Positions 40,417 to 49,996 of a stretch of DNA of 64,000 bases are shown here, in pieces. The notes beneath the pieces were generated by a model, which saw only the letters and a program-made list of their open reading frames with translations, had not been told where the DNA came from and ran no database searches. This DNA comes from Gaetbulibacter_B jejuensis. GTDB lineage: Bacteria; Bacteroidota; Bacteroidia; Flavobacteriales; Flavobacteriaceae. Every line of letters begins with the position of its first letter. Position 1 is the stretch's first letter. A program made the position numbers and the translations under genes. The stretch is taken from NCBI RefSeq assembly GCF_039524015.1, contig NZ_BAAAGF010000001.1, positions 248,001-312,000 of the forward strand, read 5' to 3'.

Positions 40417-43260
40417 ATGAAATTTAAAAACACGCTCTTCTTAAGTACAGCCCTTTTTTCTCTTTTTTGCTTTAGCCAACAACCTTCAACCAATGCTGAT
40501 GTTGTTGAAAAAGCACTTCAACAAAAAAATAAATTAACTCAAAATTCATTGGTTAAAAACATTGTTTTTGAAAACATTGGGCCTACTGTAATGAGTGGTC
40601 GTGTTACTGATGTTGATGTCAACCCTAATGACCCAACCGAGTTTTATGTGGCTTATGCTTCAGGAGGTGTTTGGCATACAACAAACAACGGTTCAACCTT
40701 TACACCAATTCTAGATAACGCAAATACACAAAACGTTGGAGATATTGCAGTAGACTGGAACAACAAAACCATATGGGTTGGTACAGGAGAAAATAATAGC
40801 TCTCGTTCATCTTATGCTGGAATTGGAATTTTAAAATCGACTGACAATGGTAAAAACTGGATCAATGTGGGTTTAAAAGATTCTCATCATATAGGACGAA
40901 TTCTTATAAACCCTAATAATCCTAACGAAGTTATTATTGGTGTTACAGGACATTTATATTCTCCTAATCAAGAACGCGGAATTTACAAAACTACTGATGG
41001 TGGAAATACATGGTCACAAAAATTATTTGTAGATGATATGAGTGGAATTATTGATGTTCAACATTCTCCTAACAATTTCAATATCATGTATGCTGCATCG
41101 TGGACTAAAGACAGAAAAGCGTGGAATTTTGATGGAAGCGGAAATAATTCTGCAATATATAAAAGTACTGATGCTGGAGAAACCTGGACTAAAATTTCAA
41201 CTGAAAGAAGTGGTTTTCCAACAGGAACTGGAGTAGGTAGAATTGGTTTAGCTATATTTAATGACAATGTCGTTTATGCATTGCATGACAGTCAATTCCG
41301 AAGAACTTCTGAAGGTAAAAAAGAAACTTCAAACGCACTTTCAAAAGACGATTTTAAAACCATGACCACTGATGCGTTTTTAAAACTTGACGACAAAAAG
41401 CTAAACGAGTATTTAAAAACCAACGGTTTTCAAGAAAAGTACAGAGCACAAAACGTAAAGCAACTGGTAAGCAGTGGTACTGTAAAACCAATTGACTTAG
41501 CAAGATATCTTGAAGATGCTAACTCCATGTTATTTGACACTCCTGTTGTTGGAGCTGAAGTCTACAAAAGTGAAGATGGTGGAGCAACTTGGAAAAAAAC
41601 TCACAAAAATTACATTGACGATTTATACTATAGTTATGGTTATTATTTTGGAGAAATACGTGTTGACCCTCAAGATGTAAATGGTATTTACATTTTAGGC
41701 GTACCAATTTTAAAATCAAAAGATGGTGGAGCAACTTTTAAATCTATTAGTGCAGAAAACGTTCATAGCGATCACCAAGCACTTTGGGTAAACCCTAAAA
41801 AATCTGGTCATTTAATTAATGGTAATGATGGTGGTTTAAACATGAGCTATGACGATGGTGAAAGTTGGGAAAAACTTAATGTAAATTCAGTAGGCCAGTT
41901 TTATACTATCAATGTAGATAATGCAAGTCCTTATAACGTTTATGGAGGATTGCAAGACAATGGTGTTTGGGTTGGGTCTCATACTGCAAGAGAAGATAAA
42001 AGTTGGCATCAAAGTGGTCAATATCCATGGAAAAGCATCATGGGAGGAGATGGTATGCAAGTACAAATTGACAGTAGAAACCACAATATCGTTTACACTG
42101 GTTATCAATTTGGAAACTATTTTAGATTGAATCTAGAAACTAACGACCAAGCTTATATTCAACCAAAACACGAATTAGGAGAAAACCCTTATCGTTTTAA
42201 CTGGCAAACGCCTATTTTACTATCACCTCACAATCAAGACATCTTGTATTTAGGAGGAAACAAGTTAATGCGCTCCATGAATCAAGGAACCGATTGGCAA
42301 GCCATAAGTGGTGATTTAACCAATGGTGGAAAAAAAGGAAATGTTGCCTACGGAACCTTAACAACTATTAGCGAGTCACCTTTTCAGTTCGGACTAATTT
42401 ATACAGGTAGTGATGATGGTCTAGTACAAATCACTAAAGATGCTGGCGGAAGTTGGCAAAACATATCAAGCACATTCCCTAAAGACCTTTGGGTAAGTCG
42501 TGTTATTGCTTCGCAACACAAAAAAGAACGTGTTTATGCTACGTTGAATGGTTATCGTTGGGACGACTTTAAAGTGTATGCCTATATGAGTGACGACTAT
42601 GGAAAAACTTGGGAAAATATTGGTTCAAACATTCCTGCTTCTCCAGTAAACGTTATTAAAGAAGATCCTAAAAACGAAAACATCCTGTACTTAGGAACCG
42701 ATAATGGAGCCTATGTCTCTTTTGATATAGGAAGCTCATGGGAAGCGTTTAGTAATGGCTTACCTAATGTTGCTGTTCATGATATTGTTATTCAACCTGA
42801 AGCAAATGATTTACTATTAGGAACGCATGGTCGTAGCATCTATAAAACCAATATTGCGCATTTACAGCAAATGAATTCTAAAATGCAAACCAATGCTATT
42901 ACCTTATTTGATGTAAACGATGTAAGACACTCTTCGCGTTGGGGAAGTTCTTGGGGACAATGGTATGATACTTTTGAACCTGAAATTGAAATTGCATTTT
43001 ATTCAAACTCATCTGAACCTAAGAACATAAAAATTGTATCAGAAAATAATTCTGAATTAAATACTATTAAAGTCACTTCAAGTAAAGGATTCAATTACGC
43101 TAGCTACGATTTAACTATAACCGAAAAAGGCAAAAAAGCATTAGAAAAAGAAAACTCTAGCTTAGACATTAACAAATCTGAAAACGGAAAGTACTATTTA
43201 CCAAAAGGAACTTATACTGTTCAAATTGATGGCACAAGTACTAAGTTTGAAATAAAATAA
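40417..43260 (+). CDS. exported BNR/sortilin-like beta-propeller protein
   Basis: The 947-residue protein has a signal peptide (ending LFCFSQQ) and many BNR/Asp-box type blades of the form TDGGNTWSQK, STDAGETWTK, SEDGGATWKK, SDDYGKTWEN and GSSWEAF. This is the ten-bladed layout of the VPS10/sortilin or xyloglucanase-like propellers. The last 120 residues form a beta-rich tail without a recognisable T9SS sorting signal. Relatives are usually annotated as glycosyl hydrolases, but no catalytic residues can be pinned down here. Its stop codon overlaps the start of an AraC regulator by one base. Confidence 0.85.
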   Translation: MKFKNTLFLSTALFSLFCFSQQPSTNADVVEKALQQKNKLTQNSLVKNIVFENIGPTVMSGRVTDVDVNPNDPTEFYVAYASGGVWHTTNNGSTFTPILDNANTQNVGDIAVDWNNKTIWVGTGENNSSRSSYAGIGILKSTDNGKNWINVGLKDSHHIGRILINPNNPNEVIIGVTGHLYSPNQERGIYKTTDGGNTWSQKLFVDDMSGIIDVQHSPNNFNIMYAASWTKDRKAWNFDGSGNNSAIYKSTDAGETWTKISTERSGFPTGTGVGRIGLAIFNDNVVYALHDSQFRRTSEGKKETSNALSKDDFKTMTTDAFLKLDDKKLNEYLKTNGFQEKYRAQNVKQLVSSGTVKPIDLARYLEDANSMLFDTPVVGAEVYKSEDGGATWKKTHKNYIDDLYYSYGYYFGEIRVDPQDVNGIYILGVPILKSKDGGATFKSISAENVHSDHQALWVNPKKSGHLINGNDGGLNMSYDDGESWEKLNVNSVGQFYTINVDNASPYNVYGGLQDNGVWVGSHTAREDKSWHQSGQYPWKSIMGGDGMQVQIDSRNHNIVYTGYQFGNYFRLNLETNDQAYIQPKHELGENPYRFNWQTPILLSPHNQDILYLGGNKLMRSMNQGTDWQAISGDLTNGGKKGNVAYGTLTTISESPFQFGLIYTGSDDGLVQITKDAGGSWQNISSTFPKDLWVSRVIASQHKKERVYATLNGYRWDDFKVYAYMSDDYGKTWENIGSNIPASPVNVIKEDPKNENILYLGTDNGAYVSFDIGSSWEAFSNGLPNVAVHDIVIQPEANDLLLGTHGRSIYKTNIAHLQQMNSKMQTNAITLFDVNDVRHSSRWGSSWGQWYDTFEPEIEIAFYSNSSEPKNIKIVSENNSELNTIKVTSSKGFNYASYDLTITEKGKKALEKENSSLDINKSENGKYYLPKGTYTVQIDGTSTKFEIK

Positions 43261-44102
43261 TGCATGAAAACGAACACTATTTTACTGTAAAACCAAATAA
43301 TAAGGCTTTACAGCAATACATTGCATATTATTATTTTAATGCCTCTAATACTGAAGGTTTTGTTAAGTCGTATATTTTTTATCCACATTATAGAAATGCT
43401 ATAACAGTATACAAGCAATCTAAAATTAGTTTCTCTGGTTCAGAGTCAAGAGTAACGCCTTGCGCAAAACAGTCTTTTGAAATTATTTATACTGGTATTC
43501 ATTTAACTGCAAGATCAGGAATTATACAAGCGCCTTTTGATAAAATAGGAATTGTGTTTCAGCCTTTAGGCTTAAATCATTTTTTGTCACAACCCTTATC
43601 AACAGTTGTCACAGAGACTCCAAAAGTGAATTTTGATTATTTCGGAAAAGACTTTGAGCAAGTACTAACTCAGGTTTACAGCACTAATTCAACTCATGAA
43701 AAAACAAAACTATTAGACGCTTTTTTCAGCTCTAAAATTACTCATTTCCAAGATGAGCTATTTTTAAAAGCTGTTGATTTACTATTCAAAACAGAGTTAA
43801 ATATACAAGAGGTTTCGAATACTTTAGGAATCAACCGAAAAACCTTGTTGCGTTTATTTCAAAAACACCTAAATTGTTCTCCTAAAGCGTTTTCTACGCT
43901 CATAAAATTTAGAAAAGCAATTGACATTTATCAAAAGCACAAACCAGCTTTAACCGATTTGGCTTATCAAAACGACTATTATGATCAAGCCGATTTTATC
44001 AAACACTTTAAAAAAGTAACAGGATTTAACCCAAAAGCGTTTTTTGGCAATCTATCTCACCTTGGTACAGAAGATACCTTTTGGACTATTTTAAACTCGT
44101 AA
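43260..44102 (+). CDS. AraC family transcriptional regulator
   Basis: In this 280-residue regulator, residues about 1-150 form the ligand or sensor part (HYFTVKPNNKALQQYIAYYY). The C-terminal AraC double helix-turn-helix runs from about 180 to 265: IQEVSNTLGINRKTLLRLFQKH and LAYQNDYYDQADFIKHFKKVTG, with the family ending PKAF. The ATG shares one base with the TAA of the propeller gene, so the two are translated from one mRNA. The inducer is unknown; the genes downstream or upstream are candidate targets. Confidence 0.92.
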   Translation: MHENEHYFTVKPNNKALQQYIAYYYFNASNTEGFVKSYIFYPHYRNAITVYKQSKISFSGSESRVTPCAKQSFEIIYTGIHLTARSGIIQAPFDKIGIVFQPLGLNHFLSQPLSTVVTETPKVNFDYFGKDFEQVLTQVYSTNSTHEKTKLLDAFFSSKITHFQDELFLKAVDLLFKTELNIQEVSNTLGINRKTLLRLFQKHLNCSPKAFSTLIKFRKAIDIYQKHKPALTDLAYQNDYYDQADFIKHFKKVTGFNPKAFFGNLSHLGTEDTFWTILNS

Positions 44103-44202
44103 CATCTCAAAATTTATAGATTGAGACACTGTCCCATTTCTACAATTTTTTAATTATAACAACTGCTAGTTTTGCTTTATGATTATAAAACTCATCCTAT
44201 CA

Positions 44203-45417
44203 ATGAAACGAACAATTGCATTTATTATCGTGCTTTTTTTAAGCTATTCAACAGTAGCTCAACAATATTCAGGCACTTCAAAAACACATACAATCGCATC
44301 TAAAGTTTTTGACGACGCTCGCGAAATAAGAGTATTTTTACCGTATTCATACACTGCATCGCAAGAGCAAACTTATCCTACTATTTATTTATTTGACGCA
44401 CAATTTGACGCCATGTTTGATATGACTAGTGGTATTACAGATTACTTGGCTCAAATTGGTGAACTTACCGAGTTTATAATTGTTGGTATTAAAACCAAAC
44501 ATAGACCTAGAGAATTTACACCAAAAAGTATAGATGAACGCACTGTTTCTGATTGGGAAAACACTGAAATTGGTAAAGCCTATCTATTGGAAAATTACTT
44601 ACTACAAGAGGTGTTTCCGCTTGTTGAATCATCATATAGAACAAAGCCTTTGCGTTTAGCTATAGGTCATTCTTTAGGTGGAACTTTTGTGCTGAATTCT
44701 ATATTATCGCATCCCGAAATGTTCAAAGGCATTATTGCAATTAGTCCAAACGTTTCCTACGATTATGAGCAATTAGTGCATCGATTTGATGCTTATTTCA
44801 AAACTCACGACACACTCAACAAATTCATTTTTGTAAGCGCAGGAACTGTTGGAAATATGGAAAATAGATTTGCTGCATCATTAAAAAAATTGGATGATGT
44901 TATTTCCTATCATAAACCAAAAGGACTTAAATACAACTACAAAGTCTTTCAAGATGAAAACCACTCTACTTCACCTTTACCAACAATATCACAAGGACTG
45001 ATGGCTTTTGGCGACCTTTGGGTAATGAGCGAAACTCAAAAACAAAATTATTTAAATGATGACAAACAAAGCTTTTTAAGTCATCTTAAAGCATTTTATT
45101 CTGACTTGTCCAATTGGGCTGGATTTGAAGTTTTGCCCACTGTTGATGAAGCTAATATGTTTGGTTATGATTGCTTAAATAAAGATCCAAAAGCTGCTCT
45201 CAACGTTTTTGATTGGGCTTTAAATCTCTATCCAAATGATGCAAACTTACATGATAGTAAAGCTGAAGCTTATGAAAAAAACGGAGACTTAAAAAATGCA
45301 AAATTATACTACAAAAAAGCCTTAGACGTTCTAGAAAAAAATAAAGCAACATTGCATCCTGAAGACTATGCGTTTTATCTTGAAACGTTCACAGAGCATT
45401 TAAAAAAATTGGATTAA
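44203..45417 (+). CDS. secreted esterase of the Fes/IroE-like alpha/beta hydrolase group with a C-terminal TPR part
   Basis: From ATG 44203 the protein is 404 residues long and has a clean signal peptide (MKRTIAFIIVLFLSYSTVAQ). A start at 44179 would add MIIKLILS and spoil the charged signal n-region. The esterase domain shows the nucleophile elbow AIGHSLGGTFVL (Ser about residue 155), an acid region and a His in DENHSTSPLP. Residues about 320-404 look like TPR helices (LNLYPNDANLHDSKAEAYEKNGD). Relatives hydrolyse esters such as siderophores or feruloyl groups; the substrate here is unknown. It lies 100 bases after the AraC gene. Confidence 0.85.
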   Translation: MKRTIAFIIVLFLSYSTVAQQYSGTSKTHTIASKVFDDAREIRVFLPYSYTASQEQTYPTIYLFDAQFDAMFDMTSGITDYLAQIGELTEFIIVGIKTKHRPREFTPKSIDERTVSDWENTEIGKAYLLENYLLQEVFPLVESSYRTKPLRLAIGHSLGGTFVLNSILSHPEMFKGIIAISPNVSYDYEQLVHRFDAYFKTHDTLNKFIFVSAGTVGNMENRFAASLKKLDDVISYHKPKGLKYNYKVFQDENHSTSPLPTISQGLMAFGDLWVMSETQKQNYLNDDKQSFLSHLKAFYSDLSNWAGFEVLPTVDEANMFGYDCLNKDPKAALNVFDWALNLYPNDANLHDSKAEAYEKNGDLKNAKLYYKKALDVLEKNKATLHPEDYAFYLETFTEHLKKLD

Positions 45418-45464
45418 ACGTACTTTTATTAGTATTTTAGAGTTATAAAGAAAAACCAAATCTT

Positions 45465-46334
45465 ATGAAAACTCTAAATCTTTTTACTTGTTTAATGTGT
45501 TTGCTCTTGTTTGCGTGCAGTGAAGATAATGATGACAACCAACAAGCAAACAACCCTAATTTAGTCATAAAACTAAAATTTGACCCAAACCAAGAACGAT
45601 TAAACAATATTGGAGAACCAGCAACTATTCCATCAGGAAATGCTGCACAGTCGCCAAACGTAAACCGTATGAGTGCCAACTATATTGAATTGGCTCCTGG
45701 AGCATTTACAGCGCTTGGTGATGGTGAAGTTATTTTTTCAGGAGACGAAACAACAGCTGGAGGAAACAATGCTATTAACTTTCAAAATGCTCAGTTTGCT
45801 GGTGACAATGAAACTTTTTTAACTATCCCTCTAAGTGATGTCACAGCAGGAACTTATGAGTGGGTTCGTGTCTCATTAGCTTACCAAGAAGGAGAAATTG
45901 ATTTTCTATTAAATGGTACAGATTATACTGGTACCTTAGGTAGTTTTGTAGGCTACAATACCTACATCACATCTTTTGATTTGAATGGTGAAACCATAGA
46001 CGTAAATGGAAATAAACTACAAGGTTTTTGGGCTTTTGAAGCCGAAGGGTTTGTTACCCAAGGGCAAGCTCCAGAAGGTGCTACAACAGTTCCAAACCCA
46101 TTATTTGACTCATCACCTATACCTCAAGGGTCTTGTGTGGTTACTGGTGAGTTTGAAAATGGATTTACTATAACAGGAAATGAAACCCAAGATATTGTAA
46201 TAACACTTTCATTTTCAATAAACAACAGTTTTGAATGGACCGAAGTTAATGCTGACGGAAAATACGAACCAAGTGCTGGAGAGCAAGTGGTTGATATGGG
46301 ACTTCGTGGGTTAATTCCTATGGTTTCAAATTAA
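45465..46334 (+). CDS. conserved-type lipoprotein of unknown function
   Basis: This 289-residue lipoprotein has lipobox LLLFACSEDNDDN, with acidic residues right after the Cys typical of surface export. The beta-rich body includes LKFDPNQERLNNIGEP, NYIELAPGAFTALGDG, GSFVGYNTYITSFDLNG and a closing QVVDMGLRGLIP. I believe the same pattern occurs in other flavobacterial lipoproteins but know no function. It is probably a single gene between the esterase and sdhC. Confidence 0.75.
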   Translation: MKTLNLFTCLMCLLLFACSEDNDDNQQANNPNLVIKLKFDPNQERLNNIGEPATIPSGNAAQSPNVNRMSANYIELAPGAFTALGDGEVIFSGDETTAGGNNAINFQNAQFAGDNETFLTIPLSDVTAGTYEWVRVSLAYQEGEIDFLLNGTDYTGTLGSFVGYNTYITSFDLNGETIDVNGNKLQGFWAFEAEGFVTQGQAPEGATTVPNPLFDSSPIPQGSCVVTGEFENGFTITGNETQDIVITLSFSINNSFEWTEVNADGKYEPSAGEQVVDMGLRGLIPMVSN

Positions 46335-46380
46335 TTTCTGTTTAAAATCATTCTAAATACACAATTATAACGTTTGAGCT

Positions 46381-46411
46381 TTGTCTAAAACAGCAATGTA
46401 GCTTATCTTTG
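46381..46411 (+). promoter_or_regulatory. promoter of the sdhCAB operon
   Basis: TTG at 46381-46383 and TATCTTTG at 46404-46411 are separated by 20 bases, close to the Bacteroidota sigma-factor pattern TTG-N19-TAnnTTTG. The ATG of sdhC is 25 bases downstream. Confidence 0.6.
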
Positions 46412-46436
46412 TTGGGATAAAAATTAAACTTCAACA

Positions 46437-47111
46437 ATGAGCGGAATTCTAAATTCTTCGATTGGAAGAAAATTTGCCATGGCACTTTCGGCATTCTTCC
46501 TTATGATTTTCTTATTACAGCATTTTGCAATTAATATTCTTTCAGTTTTTAGTGCAGACGCATTTAACGAAGCTTCTCATTTTATGGGAACGTTTTGGGC
46601 TGTACAGTATTTATTGCAACCTGTATTAATTTTTGGTGTAATCTTTCACTTTGTGATGGGTTTTGTACTAGAAATTAAAAACAACAAAGCAAGACAAATA
46701 AGCTATGCTAAAAACAATGGAGCTGCAAATTCATCTTGGATGAGCCGTAACATGATTTGGAGTGGTTTAGCAATTTTAGCTTTTATAGTGCTTCACTTTA
46801 TTGATTTCTGGATTCCGGAGATTAATACAAAATATATTGTTGGTGATATGTCTGGTATGCACAATGGTGAGTTCAGATACTTTCACGAATTAGTAGAAAA
46901 ATTCCATAGTCCACTTCGTGTTGGAGCTTATGTAGTAGCATTTGTGTTTTTAGCATTGCACTTACTGCATGGTTTTAATTCGGCATTTCAATCGGTTGGT
47001 GCTAACAACAAGTACACAAAAGGATTGAAAACATTTAGTAAAATTTATGCAATAGGTATTCCAGCAGGATTCATCTTTATTGCATTGTTTCATCATTTAA
47101 CAGGACATTAA
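46437..47111 (+). CDS. sdhC: succinate dehydrogenase/fumarate reductase cytochrome b subunit
   Basis: The 224-residue membrane anchor of complex II is of the single-subunit, di-heme B type. It has five hydrophobic helices, with haem-ligand His candidates in FLLQHFAIN, VIFHFVMGF, VLHFIDFW, FHELVEKF and ALHLLHGFN. The N-terminus (SGILNSSIGRKFAMALS) is typical of the Bacteroidota protein. It leads the sdhC-sdhA-sdhB operon and accepts electrons from SdhB to reduce menaquinone. Confidence 0.94.
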   Translation: MSGILNSSIGRKFAMALSAFFLMIFLLQHFAINILSVFSADAFNEASHFMGTFWAVQYLLQPVLIFGVIFHFVMGFVLEIKNNKARQISYAKNNGAANSSWMSRNMIWSGLAILAFIVLHFIDFWIPEINTKYIVGDMSGMHNGEFRYFHELVEKFHSPLRVGAYVVAFVFLALHLLHGFNSAFQSVGANNKYTKGLKTFSKIYAIGIPAGFIFIALFHHLTGH

Positions 47112-47121
47112 AATATCTAAT

Positions 47122-49134
47122 ATGGCTTTAGATTCTAAAATACCTCAAGGTCCAATTGCAGACAAATGGACAAATTATAAAAATCATATCAATCTTGTTA
47201 ACCCAGCAAACAAGCGTCTTATTGATGTTATTGTTGTTGGTACAGGATTAGCAGGTGGTTCTGCTGCTGCAACTTTAGCAGAGTTAGGCTACAATGTAAA
47301 AGCATTTTGCTTTCAAGATTCACCAAGACGTGCGCACTCTATTGCGGCTCAAGGTGGTATTAATGCAGCAAAAAACTATCAAGGAGATGGTGATTCAACA
47401 TACCGATTATTTTACGATACTGTAAAAGGTGGTGATTACCGTTCTCGTGAAGCAAACGTATACCGTTTGGCTGAGGTTTCAGCAAATATTATTGACCAAT
47501 GTGTGGCACAAGGTGTGCCTTTTGCACGTGAATATGGCGGACTTTTAGATAACCGTTCTTTTGGTGGTGTATTAGTATCGCGTACGTTTTATGCAGCAGG
47601 TCAAACAGGTCAGCAGTTATTATTAGGTGCTTACTCTGCTATGAACCGCCAAATTGGTCGTGGAAAAATAAAAATGTACAACCGTCACGAAATGCTAGAT
47701 GTTGTTATCGTTGATGGTAAAGCACGTGGTATTATAACACGTAACTTAATTACAGGAGAAATAGAAAGACATTCAGCGCACGCTGTTGTTTTAGGAACAG
47801 GTGGTTATGGTAACGTATTCTTCTTATCAACTAATGCGATGGGAAGTAATGTTACTGCAGCTTGGAAAGCGCACAAACGTGGTGCTTACTTCGCTAACCC
47901 TTGTTATACACAAATTCACCCAACATGTATTCCGGTTTCTGGAGATCATCAGTCTAAACTAACGTTAATGTCTGAATCTTTAAGAAATGATGGTCGTATT
48001 TGGGTACCAAAACACATGAAAGATGTAGAAGCTATTAGAGCTGGTCAATTAAAACCAACACAAATAGCTGAAGAAGATAGAGATTATTACCTAGAGCGTC
48101 GTTACCCAGCGTTTGGTAACCTTGTACCTCGTGATGTTGCTTCTCGTGCAGCTAAAGAGCGTTGCGATGCTGGTTACGGAGTAAATGCAACTGGTGAAGC
48201 CGTTTATTTAGATTTTGCTTCGGCAATTCAACGTTACGGAAAAGAGCAAGCTCACATTAAAGGTTTAGATGAAAACGATGCAGCTCTGGTTAAGAAATTA
48301 GGTCAAGAAGTTGTAAGAGTTAAGTATGGTAACTTATTCCAGATGTACGAAAAAATCGTAGATCAAAACCCATACGAAACACCAATGATGATTTATCCTG
48401 CGGTACACTATACCATGGGAGGAATTTGGGTAGATTATAACTTAATGACAACCGTACCTGGATTATATGCCATTGGAGAAGCTAACTTCTCTGATCATGG
48501 TGCTAACCGTCTTGGTGCTTCGGCATTAATGCAAGGTTTAGCTGATGGTTACTTTGTATTACCATACACCATTGGAGATTATTTAGCTGATGATATTAGA
48601 ACAGGACCTATTTCTACAGACACTAAAGAGTTTGAAGAAGCAGAGAAAAATGTAAAAGATAGAATAGCAAGTTTAATCAATAACAACGGATCACATTCTG
48701 TAGATTACTTCCACAAGAAATTAGGAAAAATCATGTGGAACAAAGTAGGAATGTCTCGTAACGAAAAAGGATTAAAAGAAGCTATTGAAGAGATTTCAAC
48801 ACTTCGTAAAGAGTTCTGGGCAGATGTAAAAGTTCCAGGAACAGCTGATGAATACAACGAAGAACTTGCAAAAGCAGGTCGTGTAGCAGACTTTTTAGAG
48901 TTAGGAGAATTATTTGCTAAAGATGCTTTACACAGAACAGAATCTTGTGGAGGTCACTTTAGAGAAGAATCTGTTGAAGAAGATGGTCCTCAAAAAGGTG
49001 AAGCAAAACGTGATGACGAAAACTTTACGTATGTAGCAGCTTGGGAATACAAAGGAGAACCTAAAGATGCAGTGCTTCATAAAGAAGATTTGGAATTTAA
49101 AGATATTGAATTAAAACAACGTTCGTATAAATAA
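47122..49134 (+). CDS. sdhA: succinate dehydrogenase/fumarate reductase flavoprotein subunit
   Basis: The 670-residue catalytic subunit shows the FAD-binding GTGLAGGSAAATLAELG motif (about residue 40), the flavin-linking His in RRAHSIAAQGGINAAKNY, active-site residues in the HPTCIP and RDVASRAAKERCD regions, and HYTMGGIWVDYNL. It is the long B-type form. It starts 10 bases after sdhC and is followed 8 bases later by sdhB. Confidence 0.97.
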   Translation: MALDSKIPQGPIADKWTNYKNHINLVNPANKRLIDVIVVGTGLAGGSAAATLAELGYNVKAFCFQDSPRRAHSIAAQGGINAAKNYQGDGDSTYRLFYDTVKGGDYRSREANVYRLAEVSANIIDQCVAQGVPFAREYGGLLDNRSFGGVLVSRTFYAAGQTGQQLLLGAYSAMNRQIGRGKIKMYNRHEMLDVVIVDGKARGIITRNLITGEIERHSAHAVVLGTGGYGNVFFLSTNAMGSNVTAAWKAHKRGAYFANPCYTQIHPTCIPVSGDHQSKLTLMSESLRNDGRIWVPKHMKDVEAIRAGQLKPTQIAEEDRDYYLERRYPAFGNLVPRDVASRAAKERCDAGYGVNATGEAVYLDFASAIQRYGKEQAHIKGLDENDAALVKKLGQEVVRVKYGNLFQMYEKIVDQNPYETPMMIYPAVHYTMGGIWVDYNLMTTVPGLYAIGEANFSDHGANRLGASALMQGLADGYFVLPYTIGDYLADDIRTGPISTDTKEFEEAEKNVKDRIASLINNNGSHSVDYFHKKLGKIMWNKVGMSRNEKGLKEAIEEISTLRKEFWADVKVPGTADEYNEELAKAGRVADFLELGELFAKDALHRTESCGGHFREESVEEDGPQKGEAKRDDENFTYVAAWEYKGEPKDAVLHKEDLEFKDIELKQRSYK

Positions 49135-49142
49135 GAAAGACT

Positions 49143-49889
49143 ATGAATTTAACCTTAAAAATTTGGCGTCAGAAGAACGCAAGCGATAAAGGAAAAATGG
49201 TAGATTATCCAGTAAGTGATATTTCACCAGATATGTCTTTCCTTGAAATGTTAGATGTTTTAAACGAACAACTTATTGAGCAAGGTGAGCAACCTGTAGC
49301 TTTCGATCATGACTGTCGTGAAGGTATTTGTGGTATGTGTTCACTTTATATCAATGGTGAAGCTCACGGACCAGATCGAGGTGTAACAACATGTCAGTTA
49401 CACATGCGAATGTTTAAGGATGGTGACACTATTACAATAGAGCCATTTAGAGCAACAGCTTTCCCTGTAATTAAAGATTTAGTTGTAGATAGAAGTGCTT
49501 TTGATCGTGTACAACATGCAGGAGGATTTATTTCTGTAAATACCTCTGGTAATACGATAGATGCGAACGCTATTCCTGTAAATAAGCATGATGCAGATGA
49601 TGCCTTTGCTGCTGCAACATGTATTGGTTGTGGTGCTTGTGTAGCGAGTTGTAAAAACTCGTCTGCAATGCTATTTGTTGGTGCTAAAGTATCGCAGTTT
49701 GCATTATTACCACAAGGTCAAGTTGAAGCAACTGATCGTGTACTAAACATGGTGAAGCAAATGGACGAAGAAGGCTTTGGTAACTGTACTAATACAGGTG
49801 CTTGTGAAGTTGAATGTCCAAAAGGTATTTCTCTTGAAAACATTGCTCGTATGAATCGCGAATACTTAAAAGCGGCTTTTAAAAGCTAA
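49143..49889 (+). CDS. sdhB: succinate dehydrogenase/fumarate reductase iron-sulfur subunit
   Basis: The 248-residue electron-transfer subunit carries the 2Fe-2S ligands in DCREGICGMC (Cys58, 63, 66) and VTTCQ (Cys84), and the 4Fe-4S and 3Fe-4S clusters in CIGCGACVASC and CTNTGACEVECPKG. It is the last gene of the operon; a strong hairpin lies about 55 bases downstream. Confidence 0.97.
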   Translation: MNLTLKIWRQKNASDKGKMVDYPVSDISPDMSFLEMLDVLNEQLIEQGEQPVAFDHDCREGICGMCSLYINGEAHGPDRGVTTCQLHMRMFKDGDTITIEPFRATAFPVIKDLVVDRSAFDRVQHAGGFISVNTSGNTIDANAIPVNKHDADDAFAAATCIGCGACVASCKNSSAMLFVGAKVSQFALLPQGQVEATDRVLNMVKQMDEEGFGNCTNTGACEVECPKGISLENIARMNREYLKAAFKS

Positions 49890-49897
49890 AAGTGAAG

Positions 49898-49926
49898 CTG
49901 TCAGACTTAGCTTGTCGAAGTCTTCA
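49898..49926. repeat. fragment of the dispersed TGTC...CTTGTCGAAG element
   Basis: The plus-strand text TGTCAGACTTAGCTTGTCGAAG matches the reverse complement of 40260-40280 (TGTCTAGTTGAGCTTGTCGAA) at most positions. It lies between the sdhB stop and its terminator. Confidence 0.5.
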
Positions 49927-49942
49927 AACGTATATAAAATCA

Positions 49943-49981
49943 AAAAATCCCAAGGTAAATTTATATCTTGGGATTTTATTT
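49943..49981. terminator. terminator after sdhCAB
   Basis: The arms AAAATCCCAAG and CTTGGGATTTT flank an A/T-rich loop, followed by ATTTTG. It separates complex II genes from the MutS-like gene. Confidence 0.8.
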
Positions 49982-49996
49982 TGAATAAAAATTTAA

